50,900 nucleotides of DNA from an uncultured Eubacteriales bacterium (GCA_900316025.1 ONBJ01000012.1:1-50900); one strand, 5' to 3'; positions 24,539 to 33,668 are shown, counted from the stretch's first letter. Made by a program: numbers and translations. The notes: generated by a model not told the origin, from the letters alone.

Positions 24539-25279
24539 CTATATCAGAATACCGCCGTTGACGCTGAGAACCTGACCTGTGATAAATGAGGCAGCCCTGT
24601 CATCGGCAAGAAACAGAACAGCATTGGCGACATCTTCGACAGTACCCAGCCTGCAAAGCGGAGTTTCCTCTTTAAGCTGAGAAACAGTATCGTCTGAAAA
24701 GCCCGACATCATATCGGTCATAATAACACCCGGAGAAACGCAGTTGACCCTTATATTACTGGGAGCAACTTCCTTTGCAAGAGCTTTTGTAAGACCTATG
24801 ACACCTGCCTTGGCAGCGGAATAATGAACCTCACAGCTTCCGCCTGTTTCGCCCCACATAGACGCTATATTTATGATACAGCCGCAGTGGTTGAAAATCA
24901 TTTTCGGCAGAACGCAGTGACAGCAGTTATAAACTCCCGTAAGATTAGTGCCTATCATATCCGACCACATTTTCGGAGTTATGTCTGTAAAAAGAAGCTG
25001 CTGAGATATACCTGCATTGTTTACAAGAATATCAATTCCGCCGAAATTTTTGTAGATTGCATTTACCATATTTCTGACATCTTCATAATTGCTTACGTCC
25101 GCCTTAAATGTATGAGCAATACCTTTAAGACGGCTGTTTATTTTTTCACAAAGCGAAATAGCATCGTTTTCGCTTTTGTTATAATTCAAGGCGATATTAT
25201 ATCCTTTTTCTGCAAAAAGTTCCGCAATTTTTGCTCCGATACCTCTTGAAGCTCCCGTTATCAGTACAGTTTTCGGCAT
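24539..25279 (-). CDS. SDR-family reductase (FabG/YmfI-like)
   Basis: A 246-residue short-chain dehydrogenase/reductase. The cofactor motif TGASRGIG, the structural NNAG (VNNAGISQ), and the catalytic Ser (NIASMWGETGG) with YSAAK are present, and the C-terminus is VNGGILI. The NYNKSE after beta-2 suggests NADPH use. The SMWGETGGSCEVHYSAAKAG segment resembles clostridial proteins annotated as EF-P 5-aminopentanone reductase (YmfI), which finish a lysine modification on elongation factor P; a FabG-like role is the alternative. It follows the flavin reductase gene with a gap of 5 bp, so the two are co-transcribed. Confidence 0.88.
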   Translation of the reverse strand: MPKTVLITGASRGIGAKIAELFAEKGYNIALNYNKSENDAISLCEKINSRLKGIAHTFKADVSNYEDVRNMVNAIYKNFGGIDILVNNAGISQQLLFTDITPKMWSDMIGTNLTGVYNCCHCVLPKMIFNHCGCIINIASMWGETGGSCEVHYSAAKAGVIGLTKALAKEVAPSNIRVNCVSPGVIMTDMMSGFSDDTVSQLKEETPLCRLGTVEDVANAVLFLADDRAASFITGQVLSVNGGILI

Positions 25280-25284
25280 AGCAC

Positions 25285-25797
25285 TCAGTCCTTTTTGAGA
25301 ACGGCTGTAATTTCGCTTATATACATCTTATGCCAGTCGCTGCCGTCAGGCTTATAGTTTGCGGCAATACCATCTGCAATTATACCGTCTTTATCAAGAT
25401 ACTGAGTGTAAAGCTTTTTGCATATCATAACAATTTTTGCCTCTTCAAAGTAGGGGATACCCTCATAATACTGTACGGTAAGACCTGTTTCCTTTATTTT
25501 GTCGAAATCACGTCCGCTTTTAGTACCGCAGAACATAAGAGCCTTTCTGTAATCCTCACCAAGAACGCACAGAGAAAAACACTCCTCATTTTCAAGCATA
25601 TCAAAAGTATATCTCTGAGGTCTTATAAATGTGAATGCAACAGGCTTGTTCCACATAATACCCAGACCGCCCCAGCTTGCAGTCATCATATTGCATCTGT
25701 CATTATGCTCAGCCGTGACAAGAAGCCAGTCTTTGCCAATGGTTTTAAACGTATTTTCCGTAATTTCTTCGGGATTGATTTTTTTGAAATTGTTCAT
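25285..25797 (-). CDS. Flavin reductase-like FMN-binding protein
   Basis: A 170-residue protein of the flavin reductase-like split-barrel family. MMTASWGGLGIMWNKPVAFTFIRPQRYTFDMLE and FSLCVLGEDYRKALMFCGTKSGRDFDKIKETGL are characteristic of FMN-binding members of this family. Such proteins often bind FMN and reduce flavins or act as NAD(P)H:FMN oxidoreductases; the physiological electron acceptor is unknown. ATG at 25797 follows AGGAGTGC. It is first in a two-gene minus-strand unit with the SDR gene. The divergent regulatory region of argG lies upstream. Confidence 0.88.
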   Translation of the reverse strand: MNNFKKINPEEITENTFKTIGKDWLLVTAEHNDRCNMMTASWGGLGIMWNKPVAFTFIRPQRYTFDMLENEECFSLCVLGEDYRKALMFCGTKSGRDFDKIKETGLTVQYYEGIPYFEEAKIVMICKKLYTQYLDKDGIIADGIAANYKPDGSDWHKMYISEITAVLKKD

Positions 25798-25916
25798 AAA
25801 ACAGCACTCCTAAGCAATAATTTTACTTTAGTGTATGTATCATTTTCAAAAGCAATACATACGCTGACGATACATATTATATCACATTTTCAATAATATA
25901 CAATAGATGCTGTATA

Positions 25917-25934
25917 AATGAATAAATATACAAT
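25917..25934 (+). promoter_or_regulatory. ARG-box-like operator 1
   Basis: AATGAATAAATATACAAT closely matches the ArgR/AhrC box consensus I recall (roughly CATGAATAAAAATKCAAK in Bacillus). It is about 270 bp before argG. Confidence 0.65.
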
Positions 25935-26073
25935 AGCTTATGAATATTCAGTATAGAGAGTTTGAGCCTGAATTAAAATTATTCGTAAAAATAAAATCGT
26001 TTTAAGTGTTAAATATATATAAAAACTTTACTTTGAATAAATAAAATATATAATATTCCGAAAAATCAATGAT

Positions 26074-26090
26074 TTGAATAAATATACAAA
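26074..26090 (+). promoter_or_regulatory. ARG-box-like operator 2 at the argG promoter
   Basis: TTGAATAAATATACAAA shares the core TGAATAAATATACAA with site 1 and ends 6 bp before the -35 of the argG promoter. Arginine-bound ArgR would block the promoter there and could loop to site 1. Confidence 0.7.
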
Positions 26091-26096
26091 AAAATC

Positions 26097-26124
26097 TTGA
26101 TTTTTTGTATAGAGTGAGTATAAT
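26097..26124 (+). promoter_or_regulatory. Putative sigma-A promoter of the arginine operon
   Basis: TTGATT (26097-26102), 16-bp spacer, TATAAT (26119-26124). The transcript would start near 26131 and carry a leader of about 60 nt. Confidence 0.65.
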
Positions 26125-26189
26125 ATTATTTGTAAGAAAAATCCTGAAGCATTTCAGATAATATAAAGTAAAAAACGGAGGTCATAAAA

Positions 26190-27419
26190 ATGGCAAAAAA
26201 GAAAGAAGATATAAAAAAGGTAGTTCTTGCATATTCGGGAGGACTTGATACATCTATAATCATTCCTTGGCTTAAAGAAAATTATAACAACTGTGAAGTA
26301 ATAGCAGTTTCAGGAAACGTAGGACAGGGTACAGAGCTTGACGGACTCGAGGAAAAAGCAATCGCAACAGGAGCGTCAAAGCTTTACATAGAGGACTTGA
26401 ACAAGGAATTTGTCGAGGAGTATGTATTCCCCACAATCAAGGCAGGAGCAGTTTACGAAGGAAAATATCTTCTCGGAACATCATTTGCACGTCCTGTAAT
26501 CGCAAAAAGAATAGTTGAGATAGCAAAGGCAGAGGGAGCAGACGCAATCTGTCACGGCTGTACAGGAAAAGGAAATGACCAGGTACGTTTTGAACTTGCA
26601 ATAAAGGCATATGCACCCGATATGGCTATAATAGCTCCTTGGAGAACATGGGAGTTCAAGTCAAGAGAGGAAGAAATCGCATACGCTGAGGCAAAGAACA
26701 TTCCCCTTAAAATCAACAGAGAAACAAATTATTCAAAGGATAAGAACCTCTGGCATCTTTCACACGAGGGACTTGACCTTGAAGACCCTGCAAACGAACC
26801 CGACTATAACAAAGAAGGCTTTCTGGAGCTTGGAGTATCACCCGAACAGGCACCCGACAAGCCTACATATGTAACAATTACATTTGAAAAAGGCATTCCC
26901 GTTGCAGTAGACGGCGAAAAAATGGACGGTGTAGCTATCATTGAGAAGCTCAACAAGCTTGGCGGAGAAAACGGCATAGGAATTACCGATATGGTAGAAA
27001 ACAGACTTGTAGGTATGAAAGCAAGAGGCGTATATGAAACTCCCGGCGGAACAATACTCTATGCTGCACACGCAAAGCTTGAAGAAATCTGCCTTGACAG
27101 AGATACACAGCATTATAAAGCACTTGTAGCTAATCGTTTTGCAGAGCTTGTATATTACGGACAGTGGTATACACCTCTCAGAGAAGCACTTTCTGCATTT
27201 GTTGACAGCACTCAGCAGACCGTAACAGGAGAAGTAAAGTTCAAGCTGTACAAGGGCAATATCATAGATGCAGGCGTAACCTCACCTTATTCACTCTATG
27301 ACCCCGAAATAGCTACTTTCGATGAGGACGAGGTTTATGACCAGAACGACTCCGCAGGATTTATAAATCTGTTCGGACTTCCCATAAAGGTAAGAGCACA
27401 AAAAGGTCTGATTAAGTAA
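26190..27419 (+). CDS. argG: Argininosuccinate synthase
   Basis: Joins citrulline and aspartate with ATP, the seventh step of arginine synthesis. The N-type ATP pyrophosphatase motif AYSGGLDTS, the [14 protein letters not shown] segment and the C-terminal [22 protein letters not shown] are clear. 409 residues matches the family. CGGAGG precedes the ATG at 26190. It is the first gene of the cluster, 90 bp before argH; that gap has a possible GGGACG/CGTCCC stem (about 27457-27482). Confidence 0.97.
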   Translation: MAKKKEDIKKVVLAYSGGLDTSIIIPWLKENYNNCEVIAVSGNVGQGTELDGLEEKAIATGASKLYIEDLNKEFVEEYVFPTIKAGAVYEGKYLLGTSFARPVIAKRIVEIAKAEGADAICHGCTGKGNDQVRFELAIKAYAPDMAIIAPWRTWEFKSREEEIAYAEAKNIPLKINRETNYSKDKNLWHLSHEGLDLEDPANEPDYNKEGFLELGVSPEQAPDKPTYVTITFEKGIPVAVDGEKMDGVAIIEKLNKLGGENGIGITDMVENRLVGMKARGVYETPGGTILYAAHAKLEEICLDRDTQHYKALVANRFAELVYYGQWYTPLREALSAFVDSTQQTVTGEVKFKLYKGNIIDAGVTSPYSLYDPEIATFDEDEVYDQNDSAGFINLFGLPIKVRAQKGLIK

Positions 27420-27509
27420 TAACCAATTTCACAAAAGGTATTCAAAAATGAAAAGGGACGGGTGATTAATATTGCTCGTCCCGTATACTAATTTATGAGG
27501 TGAAAAGTA

Positions 27510-28874
27510 ATGAAGCTCTGGACGGGAAGATTTCAGAAAGAAATAAGCAAAACTACAAATGACTTCAATTCCTCAATATCATTCGACAGCCGAATGTATA
27601 AAGAGGATATAACAGGAAGTATAGCACACGCAACAATGCTCGGTGAATGCGGTATAATAGACAAGGAGCAGTCCGAAATAATATGTAAAGGTCTTGAAGA
27701 AATTCTGACCGATATAGAAAGCGGAAAGCTCGAAATAGATATGGAAGCCGAAGATATACATACATTCATAGAGGGCGAACTCACAAAAAGACTTGGCGAT
27801 GCAGGAAAAAGACTTCATACAGCAAGAAGCCGTAATGACCAGGTAGCTCTCGACATAAGACTGTACCTGAGAAATCAGACAGAAGAACTTAAACAGCTCG
27901 TAAAAGGACTTATAGATGTAATCTGCAACAAAGCGGAGCAGTATGCAAGTACCGTAATGCCCGGTTATACTCATCTTCAAAGAGCACAGCCCATCACGTT
28001 CGGACACCATCTTATGGCATATGCCGAAATGCTTCTGCGTGACCTTTACAGACTTGAGGACGCTCAGAAAAGAATGAACATAAATCCTCTCGGAAGCGGA
28101 GCACTTGCCTGCACCACATATCCCATAGACAGAAGTATAACCACAAGACTTCTCGGCTTTGACGGTATGACCAGAAACAGCCTTGACGGAGTTTCTGACA
28201 GAGATTTCTGTATTGAGCTTGCCTCTGCACTTTCTGTCATAATGGTTCATCTTTCGAGATTTTCCGAAGAAATAATTATGTGGTGTTCGTGGGAATTTAA
28301 ATTCATAGAGCTTGACGACGCTTTTTCAACAGGTTCATCAATTATGCCTCAGAAGAAAAACCCCGATATAGCAGAGCTTGTAAGAGGAAAATCGGGCAGA
28401 GTTTTCGGAGATTTACAGACCCTTCTCACCGCTATGAAAGGCATAGCACTTGCCTACAACAAGGATATGCAGGAGGATAAGGAAGCAATTTTTGACGCAT
28501 TCGATACAGTCAGAATGTGCCTTACAGCATTTACTCCTATGCTCGATACAATGACCGTTATTCCCGAAAATATGAGAAAAGCTGCTGCAAACGGCTTTAT
28601 AAACGCTACAGACTGTGCAGACTATCTTGTAAAGAAAGGACTTCCTTTCAGAGATGCGTACAAGGCAACAGGTTCGCTTGTTGCTTTATGTATTAAAAAA
28701 GGTCTTACCCTTGAAACACTGCCCATAGACGAATACAAAGCCGTATGCGATATATTTGACGAGGGAGTTTATGATGCAATTTCCCTTGAAAAATGCGTAA
28801 ATGAACGAAGTCCTTACGGTGGCCCTGCAAACGTTGTAAATGCAGTTAAAGAAGTCAGAGAGCTGATAAAATAA
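27510..28874 (+). CDS. argH: Argininosuccinate lyase
   Basis: Splits argininosuccinate into arginine and fumarate. The fumarase/aspartase superfamily signature GSSIMPQKKNPD and N-terminal LWTGRFQKEISKTTNDFNSSISFD are typical, as are HTARSRNDQVA and MPGYTHLQRAQPITFGHH. 454 residues is normal. GAGGTGAAAAG precedes the ATG. The stop codon is followed directly by the next ATG (28876), implying tight coupling with the small membrane-protein gene. Confidence 0.97.
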   Translation: MKLWTGRFQKEISKTTNDFNSSISFDSRMYKEDITGSIAHATMLGECGIIDKEQSEIICKGLEEILTDIESGKLEIDMEAEDIHTFIEGELTKRLGDAGKRLHTARSRNDQVALDIRLYLRNQTEELKQLVKGLIDVICNKAEQYASTVMPGYTHLQRAQPITFGHHLMAYAEMLLRDLYRLEDAQKRMNINPLGSGALACTTYPIDRSITTRLLGFDGMTRNSLDGVSDRDFCIELASALSVIMVHLSRFSEEIIMWCSWEFKFIELDDAFSTGSSIMPQKKNPDIAELVRGKSGRVFGDLQTLLTAMKGIALAYNKDMQEDKEAIFDAFDTVRMCLTAFTPMLDTMTVIPENMRKAAANGFINATDCADYLVKKGLPFRDAYKATGSLVALCIKKGLTLETLPIDEYKAVCDIFDEGVYDAISLEKCVNERSPYGGPANVVNAVKEVRELIK

Positions 28875-28875
28875 A

Positions 28876-29379
28876 ATGTGGGTAAGAAAGTATCCGTTTA
28901 TTTTTTCGATATTATGGGTATTGACCGAAGCCCTGGACGTTGCTCTGATAGTTCTTTTTGCGGCAAAGCTGAGATTTGCCGATATATCAAGTCTGACACT
29001 GCATAATTCTAAATTTTTCAGTCTTGTATTTTTTATAATCTTTTTTGCAGTAATTGCAAGATTTTTCTTCGATGTTATGGGACATTACGAGTTTAATCGT
29101 GACGGCATAATGTTCAAATGCTTTTTTTACAAAAAGAGCTATAAATGGAGCGACTTCAAATATGTAGGAAAAATGAAGCTTAAAAAGAGTGAGAGCATAC
29201 TAAGTGATACCAACGAAGTATTTATATTTTCCCTGAATGTGGAAAAAAGCGGTCTTGACAACATACACCCTCTTATTGACAGACGCAAAAAATTTTTCAG
29301 ACTACCTTATTTCGGAGAACTTGAACATTTTCTTTATGACTTCTGTGACTGTTACGAGGGGGATATTGTCCGCAAATAA
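28876..29379 (+). CDS. Two-helix membrane protein with PH-like domain, unknown (paralogue 1)
   Basis: 167 residues: two N-terminal membrane helices (FIFSILWVLTEALDVALIVLF and FFSLVFFIIFFAVIARFFF), then a soluble beta-rich part (HYEFNRDGIMFKCFFYKKSYKWSDFKYVGKMKL) resembling bacterial PH-like domains with the F-x-W-x-D/E-F pattern. It begins one base after the argH stop, so it relies on coupling. The next gene is a distant paralogue. I do not recognise a named family, and nothing in the sequence links it to arginine except its position. Confidence 0.75.
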   Translation: MWVRKYPFIFSILWVLTEALDVALIVLFAAKLRFADISSLTLHNSKFFSLVFFIIFFAVIARFFFDVMGHYEFNRDGIMFKCFFYKKSYKWSDFKYVGKMKLKKSESILSDTNEVFIFSLNVEKSGLDNIHPLIDRRKKFFRLPYFGELEHFLYDFCDCYEGDIVRK

Positions 29380-29412
29380 TTTTTTAATTGAAATTTTCAA
29401 GAGGTTTAGGTA

Positions 29413-29949
29413 ATGTTCAGTTTTTATACTAAATCAGAAAAAACAATACTTGTTATATTGTGGATTGTTATGTTTGCAGGAACGTTGTTATTATCTGCAA
29501 ATATACTGTTTTCGTTTTTTATTTTAAACAAAGCCGACTTTTTTGGAATTATCGCAGCAACTGCGGCAATTATTATCTCTGCAATATTTTTTCCTTTTCT
29601 TTTAGCCGACCCCTTAACCTGTTTTGAAATTTCAGAAAGAGGAATAAAACGAAAATGTCTTTTCAAAAGTGAATTTTACGGTTGGGAAGATTTTGCTTTT
29701 ATTGCAAAAGCAGTATGGCATTACAAATTTCATACAGGCGATGTGATAATATTTTCAAAGGATACGGCAAATCAGGATTTTAAATTCAGACTGTCCAATC
29801 TTCACAGACCTCAGACAAAGCATTATTTTCGCCTTAAATGTTCGGACAGGCTTGAAGAAATGCTATACTTATATTCCAAATGCTATAACGGCTACATAAA
29901 TGACAGCAACGGAAAAATTGTGGAAATTTACAACTTAGGCTTTAAATAA
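29413..29949 (+). CDS. Two-helix membrane protein with PH-like domain, unknown (paralogue 2)
   Basis: 178 residues built like its neighbour: helices TILVILWIVMFAGTLLLSANILF and FFGIIAATAAIIISAIFFPFLL, followed by CFEISERGIKRKCLFKSEFYGWEDFAFIAKA and a C-terminal YFRLKCSDRLEEMLYLYSKCYNGYI. That C-terminal part parallels FFRLPYFGELEHFLYDFCDCYEGDI in paralogue 1. AAGAGGTTTAGGT before the ATG gives a fair RBS. The shared segments show duplication followed by strong divergence. Function unknown. Confidence 0.75.
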   Translation: MFSFYTKSEKTILVILWIVMFAGTLLLSANILFSFFILNKADFFGIIAATAAIIISAIFFPFLLADPLTCFEISERGIKRKCLFKSEFYGWEDFAFIAKAVWHYKFHTGDVIIFSKDTANQDFKFRLSNLHRPQTKHYFRLKCSDRLEEMLYLYSKCYNGYINDSNGKIVEIYNLGFK

Positions 29950-29982
29950 ATATATAAATTCAAAAAGAGAGATGATTTGAAA

Positions 29983-31017
29983 ATGATAAAAGCAGGAATT
30001 ATAGGAGCAACGGGTTATGCAGGTGCAGAGCTTGTACGTCTGCTTATGACACACCCCGAAGCCGAAATATCAGCTATAAGCTCGGTAAGCTTTGAGGGAA
30101 AGCCGATAAGCGAAATTTACCCTGCATACTACAGCCTTAATGATATGATATGCGAAAATGCCGATGATGTAGTCGCAAAAAGTGACGTGATTTTTGCGGC
30201 ATTACCCCACGGACTTTCTCAGGAACTGGCAAAAACCTGTCACGAAAAAGATAAAATCTTCATTGACCTTGGTGCTGATTTCCGCCTTGAAAACGAAGAT
30301 GATTACAAGGAATGGTACGGCGGAGAATATACCGATAAGGAACTTCACAAAAACTCCGTATATGCTTTGCCCGAGTTTTTCAGAAAAAACATAGTAGGCA
30401 AGAAAACCATAGCAAACCCAGGCTGTTATACAACAGGAGTACCTCTTGCAATAGGCCCTGCCGTAGCAAAGGGTCTGGTTGAAACAAAAGGTATTATAGC
30501 CGACTGTAAGAGCGGTGCAACAGGTGCAGGCAGAGGACTTTCGCAGAACACTCATTTTACGGAGCTTAACGAAAGCTTTCACCCCTACAAGGTAGCCTGT
30601 CACCGTCACACTCCCGAAATAGAGCAGACACTTTCGCATTTGGCAGGAAAACCTGTAAAAATAACCTTCGTTCCTCATCTTTTACCCGTAAACCGTGGAA
30701 TACTTTCTACTGTATACGCATCTCTTAAAGACGGTGTTACAAAAGAGCAGATAAGAGCCGCTTACCACGAATTTTACGACAGCGAATACTTTGTAAGACT
30801 TCTTCCTGACGGACAGATTGCCGATATTCACAATATAAAATACTCAAACTTCGGCGATGTTTCCCTACATATCGACACAAGAACAAATACATTGGTAGCT
30901 GTATCGGCTATAGACAATATGGTAAAGGGAGCGGCAGGTCAGGCAATACAGAATATGAACATAGTATTCGGTCTTGATGAAAAAACAGGACTTGAAATTA
31001 TACCGCCTGCTTTTTAA
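29983..31017 (+). CDS. argC: N-acetyl-gamma-glutamyl-phosphate reductase
   Basis: Reduces N-acetylglutamyl phosphate to the semialdehyde with NADPH. The Rossmann start MIKAGIIGATGYAGAELVRLL and the catalytic Cys in ANPGCYTTG (about residue 148) are clear, as is HRHTPEIEQ. The ATG at 29983 gives the usual family N-terminus. A TTG at 29977 sits closer to GAGAGATGAT and could be the true start, adding two residues. It resumes the arginine pathway after the two membrane-protein genes. A family A repeat separates it from argB. Confidence 0.96.
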   Translation: MIKAGIIGATGYAGAELVRLLMTHPEAEISAISSVSFEGKPISEIYPAYYSLNDMICENADDVVAKSDVIFAALPHGLSQELAKTCHEKDKIFIDLGADFRLENEDDYKEWYGGEYTDKELHKNSVYALPEFFRKNIVGKKTIANPGCYTTGVPLAIGPAVAKGLVETKGIIADCKSGATGAGRGLSQNTHFTELNESFHPYKVACHRHTPEIEQTLSHLAGKPVKITFVPHLLPVNRGILSTVYASLKDGVTKEQIRAAYHEFYDSEYFVRLLPDGQIADIHNIKYSNFGDVSLHIDTRTNTLVAVSAIDNMVKGAAGQAIQNMNIVFGLDEKTGLEIIPPAF

Positions 31018-31039
31018 ACAGTTCAGAAAAAGTGAACCA

Positions 31040-31121
31040 TAAAATTTAGGTCAAGCCTTTTTAAAGGCTTGCGGGTCGAGGGCAGAGCCCTCGGCAGGAT
31101 TTTTAAGGGTGCAACCCTTAA
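31040..31121 (+). repeat. Family A three-hairpin repeat, copy 4 (inside the arg operon)
   Basis: Here hairpin 2 is TCGAGGG/CCCTCGG and hairpin 3 TTAAGGGT/ACCCTTAA: both arms changed together relative to copies 1-3. TTTA at the left can pair with TAAA after hairpin 3. It fills most of the argC-argB gap and ends 25 bp before the argB start. Confidence 0.92.
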
Positions 31122-31146
31122 ACAGGAAAGGAAGAGAGTTTATATA

Positions 31147-32004
31147 ATGGAAATTTCCAACGAAGAAAGAGCACATATACTTGTGCAGGCTTTGCCGTAT
31201 ATTCAGAAATTTGCAGGAAAAACAGTAGTAGTAAAATACGGCGGAAATGCTATGATAAGTCCTGAACTGAAAAGTGCAGTTATGAGCGATATTGTTCTTA
31301 TGCGACTTGTAGGTGTGAACGTTGTTCTGGTACACGGCGGCGGCCCCGAAATAAGCGAGATGCTCAAAAAAACAGGCAAGGAAAGCAAGTTTATAAACGG
31401 TATGCGTGTTACCGATAAGGAAACAATGGATATAGTCCAGATGGTTCTTGCAGGAAAGGTAAACAAAAGCCTTGTTCAGAGCCTCAGCAGACATAACGGA
31501 AAAGCTATGGGTCTTTGCGGTCTTGACGGAAATATGCTTATGGCAGGAAAACTCGCAGCGGCTGATGACCTCGGCTATGTCGGAGAAATAAGAGAGGTAA
31601 ACGAACGTATTATAAATGACGCTATATCAGACGGCTATGTACCTATAATCTCCACTATCGCAGGCGGCTATGACGGAAACGTATACAACATAAACGCTGA
31701 TGTCGCAGCAGCTCATATTGCGGCTAAGCTCGGAGCTTACAAGCTTATACTTATGACTGATATAAGAGGTCTTCTCAGAGATAAAAACGATGAAAATACT
31801 CTCATACCTGTTGTAAACGTTAGCGAAGTGCCTATGCTCAAAAAATCAGGTATCATAAGCGGCGGTATGATACCCAAAATCGACTGCTGCGTAGAAGCCG
31901 TAAGACGTGGCGTAAAACGTGCCCATATCATAGACGGCAGAATAGAACATTCAATACTTATAGAAATATTCTCTGACGAGGGTATCGGAACTATGTTCTA
32001 TTAA
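31147..32004 (+). CDS. argB: Acetylglutamate kinase
   Basis: Phosphorylates N-acetylglutamate. VVKYGGNAM, VLVHGGGPEI, and the C-terminal GIISGGMIPKIDCCVEAVRRGV are standard family motifs, and 285 residues is normal. The ATG at 31147 is chosen because AGGAAAGGAAGAG lies just upstream and family homology begins there (MEISNEERAHILVQALPYI). The frame stays open upstream into the family A repeat, which is not coding. Arginine feedback depends on an N-terminal helix; the segment EERAHILVQALPYIQKF could form it, but this is not certain. Confidence 0.96.
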   Translation: MEISNEERAHILVQALPYIQKFAGKTVVVKYGGNAMISPELKSAVMSDIVLMRLVGVNVVLVHGGGPEISEMLKKTGKESKFINGMRVTDKETMDIVQMVLAGKVNKSLVQSLSRHNGKAMGLCGLDGNMLMAGKLAAADDLGYVGEIREVNERIINDAISDGYVPIISTIAGGYDGNVYNINADVAAAHIAAKLGAYKLILMTDIRGLLRDKNDENTLIPVVNVSEVPMLKKSGIISGGMIPKIDCCVEAVRRGVKRAHIIDGRIEHSILIEIFSDEGIGTMFY

Positions 32005-32030
32005 AAAAATTAAGTTTAAGAGGTGAATTT

Positions 32031-32462
32031 ATGTCCGGAGTACAGATAAGAAATATGGTGATTGAGGATTATGACGAAATTTTTGCAATGTGGCAGATAA
32101 CGTCAAAAAGAGCGTTGTCGGGTGCTGACAGCTATGAGGCAATAGAACGCTACCTCAACAGGAACAGAGGATTAAGTCAGGTTGCCGTAACAGACGGAAA
32201 AATAGTAGGTACTGTGCTTGCAGGACATGACGGCAGACGTGGATTTATTCACCATATGGCAGTGTTGCCCGAATACAGAAGAAAGGGTATAGCAAAGGCT
32301 ATGGCTGAAAAGGCTATAAGAAAGCTTATGGGTGAGGGTATAGTAAAAACCCATATCTTCACATACTGCGACAATATGGCAGGACAGGGCTTCTGGGGAA
32401 GTCTTGGATTTGAAAAGCGTGAGGATATTTTTGTTTACTCATATGAAAAGAAACAGAAATAA
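32031..32462 (+). CDS. GNAT-family N-acetyltransferase inside the arg operon
   Basis: A 143-residue acetyltransferase. The acetyl-CoA pyrophosphate loop is EYRRKGIAKAMAEKA, preceded by FIHHMAVLPE, and the end GQGFWGSLGFEKRE is typical of GNAT enzymes. AAGAGGTG precedes the ATG. It lies where many Clostridia carry argJ (between argB and argD), and no argJ or argA is present in this window. A short-form N-acetylglutamate synthase is therefore plausible. It could also be an unrelated GNAT enzyme carried in the operon. The GNAT fold is sure; the substrate is not. Confidence 0.82.
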   Translation: MSGVQIRNMVIEDYDEIFAMWQITSKRALSGADSYEAIERYLNRNRGLSQVAVTDGKIVGTVLAGHDGRRGFIHHMAVLPEYRRKGIAKAMAEKAIRKLMGEGIVKTHIFTYCDNMAGQGFWGSLGFEKREDIFVYSYEKKQK

Positions 32463-32498
32463 CCATAAAATACGTTTCATAGGTAAGGTGAAATAATT

Positions 32499-33668
32499 AT
32501 GATATTACAACAGATAAAAGATGATGACCATAAATATATAATGAATACATACGGACGCTTCAATGCGGCTCTGGTAAAGGGCAAGGGAGCAAAAGCATGG
32601 GACGAAAGCGGAAAGGAATATATAGACTTTACAAGCGGAATAGGTGTAAACTGTCTTGGATACAGCGATGACGGCTGGGTAAAAGCCGTAACCGAACAGG
32701 CAGCAAGATTACAGCATATTTCCAATTTATATTACAGTCCGTTGCAGACGGAGCTTGCAAAAAAGCTTTGCGAAATTACAGGCTTCAGCAAAGTATTTTT
32801 TGCAAACAGCGGAGCAGAAGCCAACGAATGTGCAATAAAGCTTGCAAGAAAATACAGCTTTGAGAAATACGGAAAGGACAGAACAGAGATTGTAACCCTT
32901 GAAAATTCCTTTCACGGAAGAACAGTGACTACCCTTTCTGCAACGGGACAGGACGTATTCCACAATTACTTTTTTCCTTTTACGGAAGGCTTTAGCTTTG
33001 CAAAAGCCAATGATATGGAAAGCGTGAAGGCTAAAGTAAATAATAATACCTGTGCGGTAATGATTGAGCTTATTCAGGGTGAGGGCGGAGTAAATCCGCT
33101 TGAAAAAGGCTTTGTGAATGAGCTTGCGGATTATTGCTCGGAGAATGATATACTTTTGATTATAGATGAGGTTCAGACAGGTGTCGGAAGAACAGGAAGC
33201 TTTTATTGTTATGAGCAGTTCGGAATAAAGCCTGATATAATTTCCTCGGCAAAGGGAATAGGCGGGGGTCTGCCTATGGGAGCGTGTCTGTGCAGTGAGA
33301 AGCTCAGGGACGTTATGAGTCCGTCCACACACGGTACGACCTACGGCGGAAATCCGATAGCCTGTGCAGGTGCATTGGAGGTTCTGAAAAGGGTTTCGGA
33401 TAAAAAATTCCTTGAAGATGTTGCCGAAAAGGGAAGCTACATAAAGGAAAAGCTTCTGAAAATAAAGGGCGTATCCGAAGTAAGAGGAATGGGAATGATG
33501 ATAGGTGTTGTTCTCGAAAAGGACAATGCAAAAGAGGTTGCGGTAAAATGTGTGGAAAAGGGTCTGCTTGTTCTCACAGCAAAAAATCTGATACGTTTCC
33601 TGCCGCCGCTCAACATAACAAAAGAGGAAATCGACAAGGGTCTTGAAATTTTCGCCGATGTAGTTTAA
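32499..33668 (+). CDS. argD: Acetylornithine aminotransferase
   Basis: PLP-dependent class III aminotransferase making N-acetylornithine. The N-terminus YGRFNAALVKGKGAKAWD, FANSGAEANECAIKLAR, the DEVQTGVGRTG cofactor motif and the Lys in SSAKGIGGGLP are present. 389 residues is normal. AAGGTGAAA precedes the ATG. The last codons overlap a family A repeat: AGTTTA, which includes most of the stop codon, is one half of that repeat's short closing stem. Confidence 0.95.
   Translation: MILQQIKDDDHKYIMNTYGRFNAALVKGKGAKAWDESGKEYIDFTSGIGVNCLGYSDDGWVKAVTEQAARLQHISNLYYSPLQTELAKKLCEITGFSKVFFANSGAEANECAIKLARKYSFEKYGKDRTEIVTLENSFHGRTVTTLSATGQDVFHNYFFPFTEGFSFAKANDMESVKAKVNNNTCAVMIELIQGEGGVNPLEKGFVNELADYCSENDILLIIDEVQTGVGRTGSFYCYEQFGIKPDIISSAKGIGGGLPMGACLCSEKLRDVMSPSTHGTTYGGNPIACAGALEVLKRVSDKKFLEDVAEKGSYIKEKLLKIKGVSEVRGMGMMIGVVLEKDNAKEVAVKCVEKGLLVLTAKNLIRFLPPLNITKEEIDKGLEIFADVV

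Larger units (their letters stand above)
25798..26189. other. Intergenic region upstream of argG
   Basis: This A/T-rich gap between divergent genes contains the argG promoter, a small hairpin (TACAAAAAAATC/GATTTTTTGTA, about 26085-26109) and at least two ARG-box-like sites. A third, weaker match is TTTGAATAAATAAAATAT at 26032-26049. I see no coding sequence in it. Confidence 0.65.

Noticed and set aside
31069-31146. Upstream extension of argB through the family A repeat
   Set aside because: The repeat is non-coding in its other copies, and a strong RBS with family homology marks 31147.
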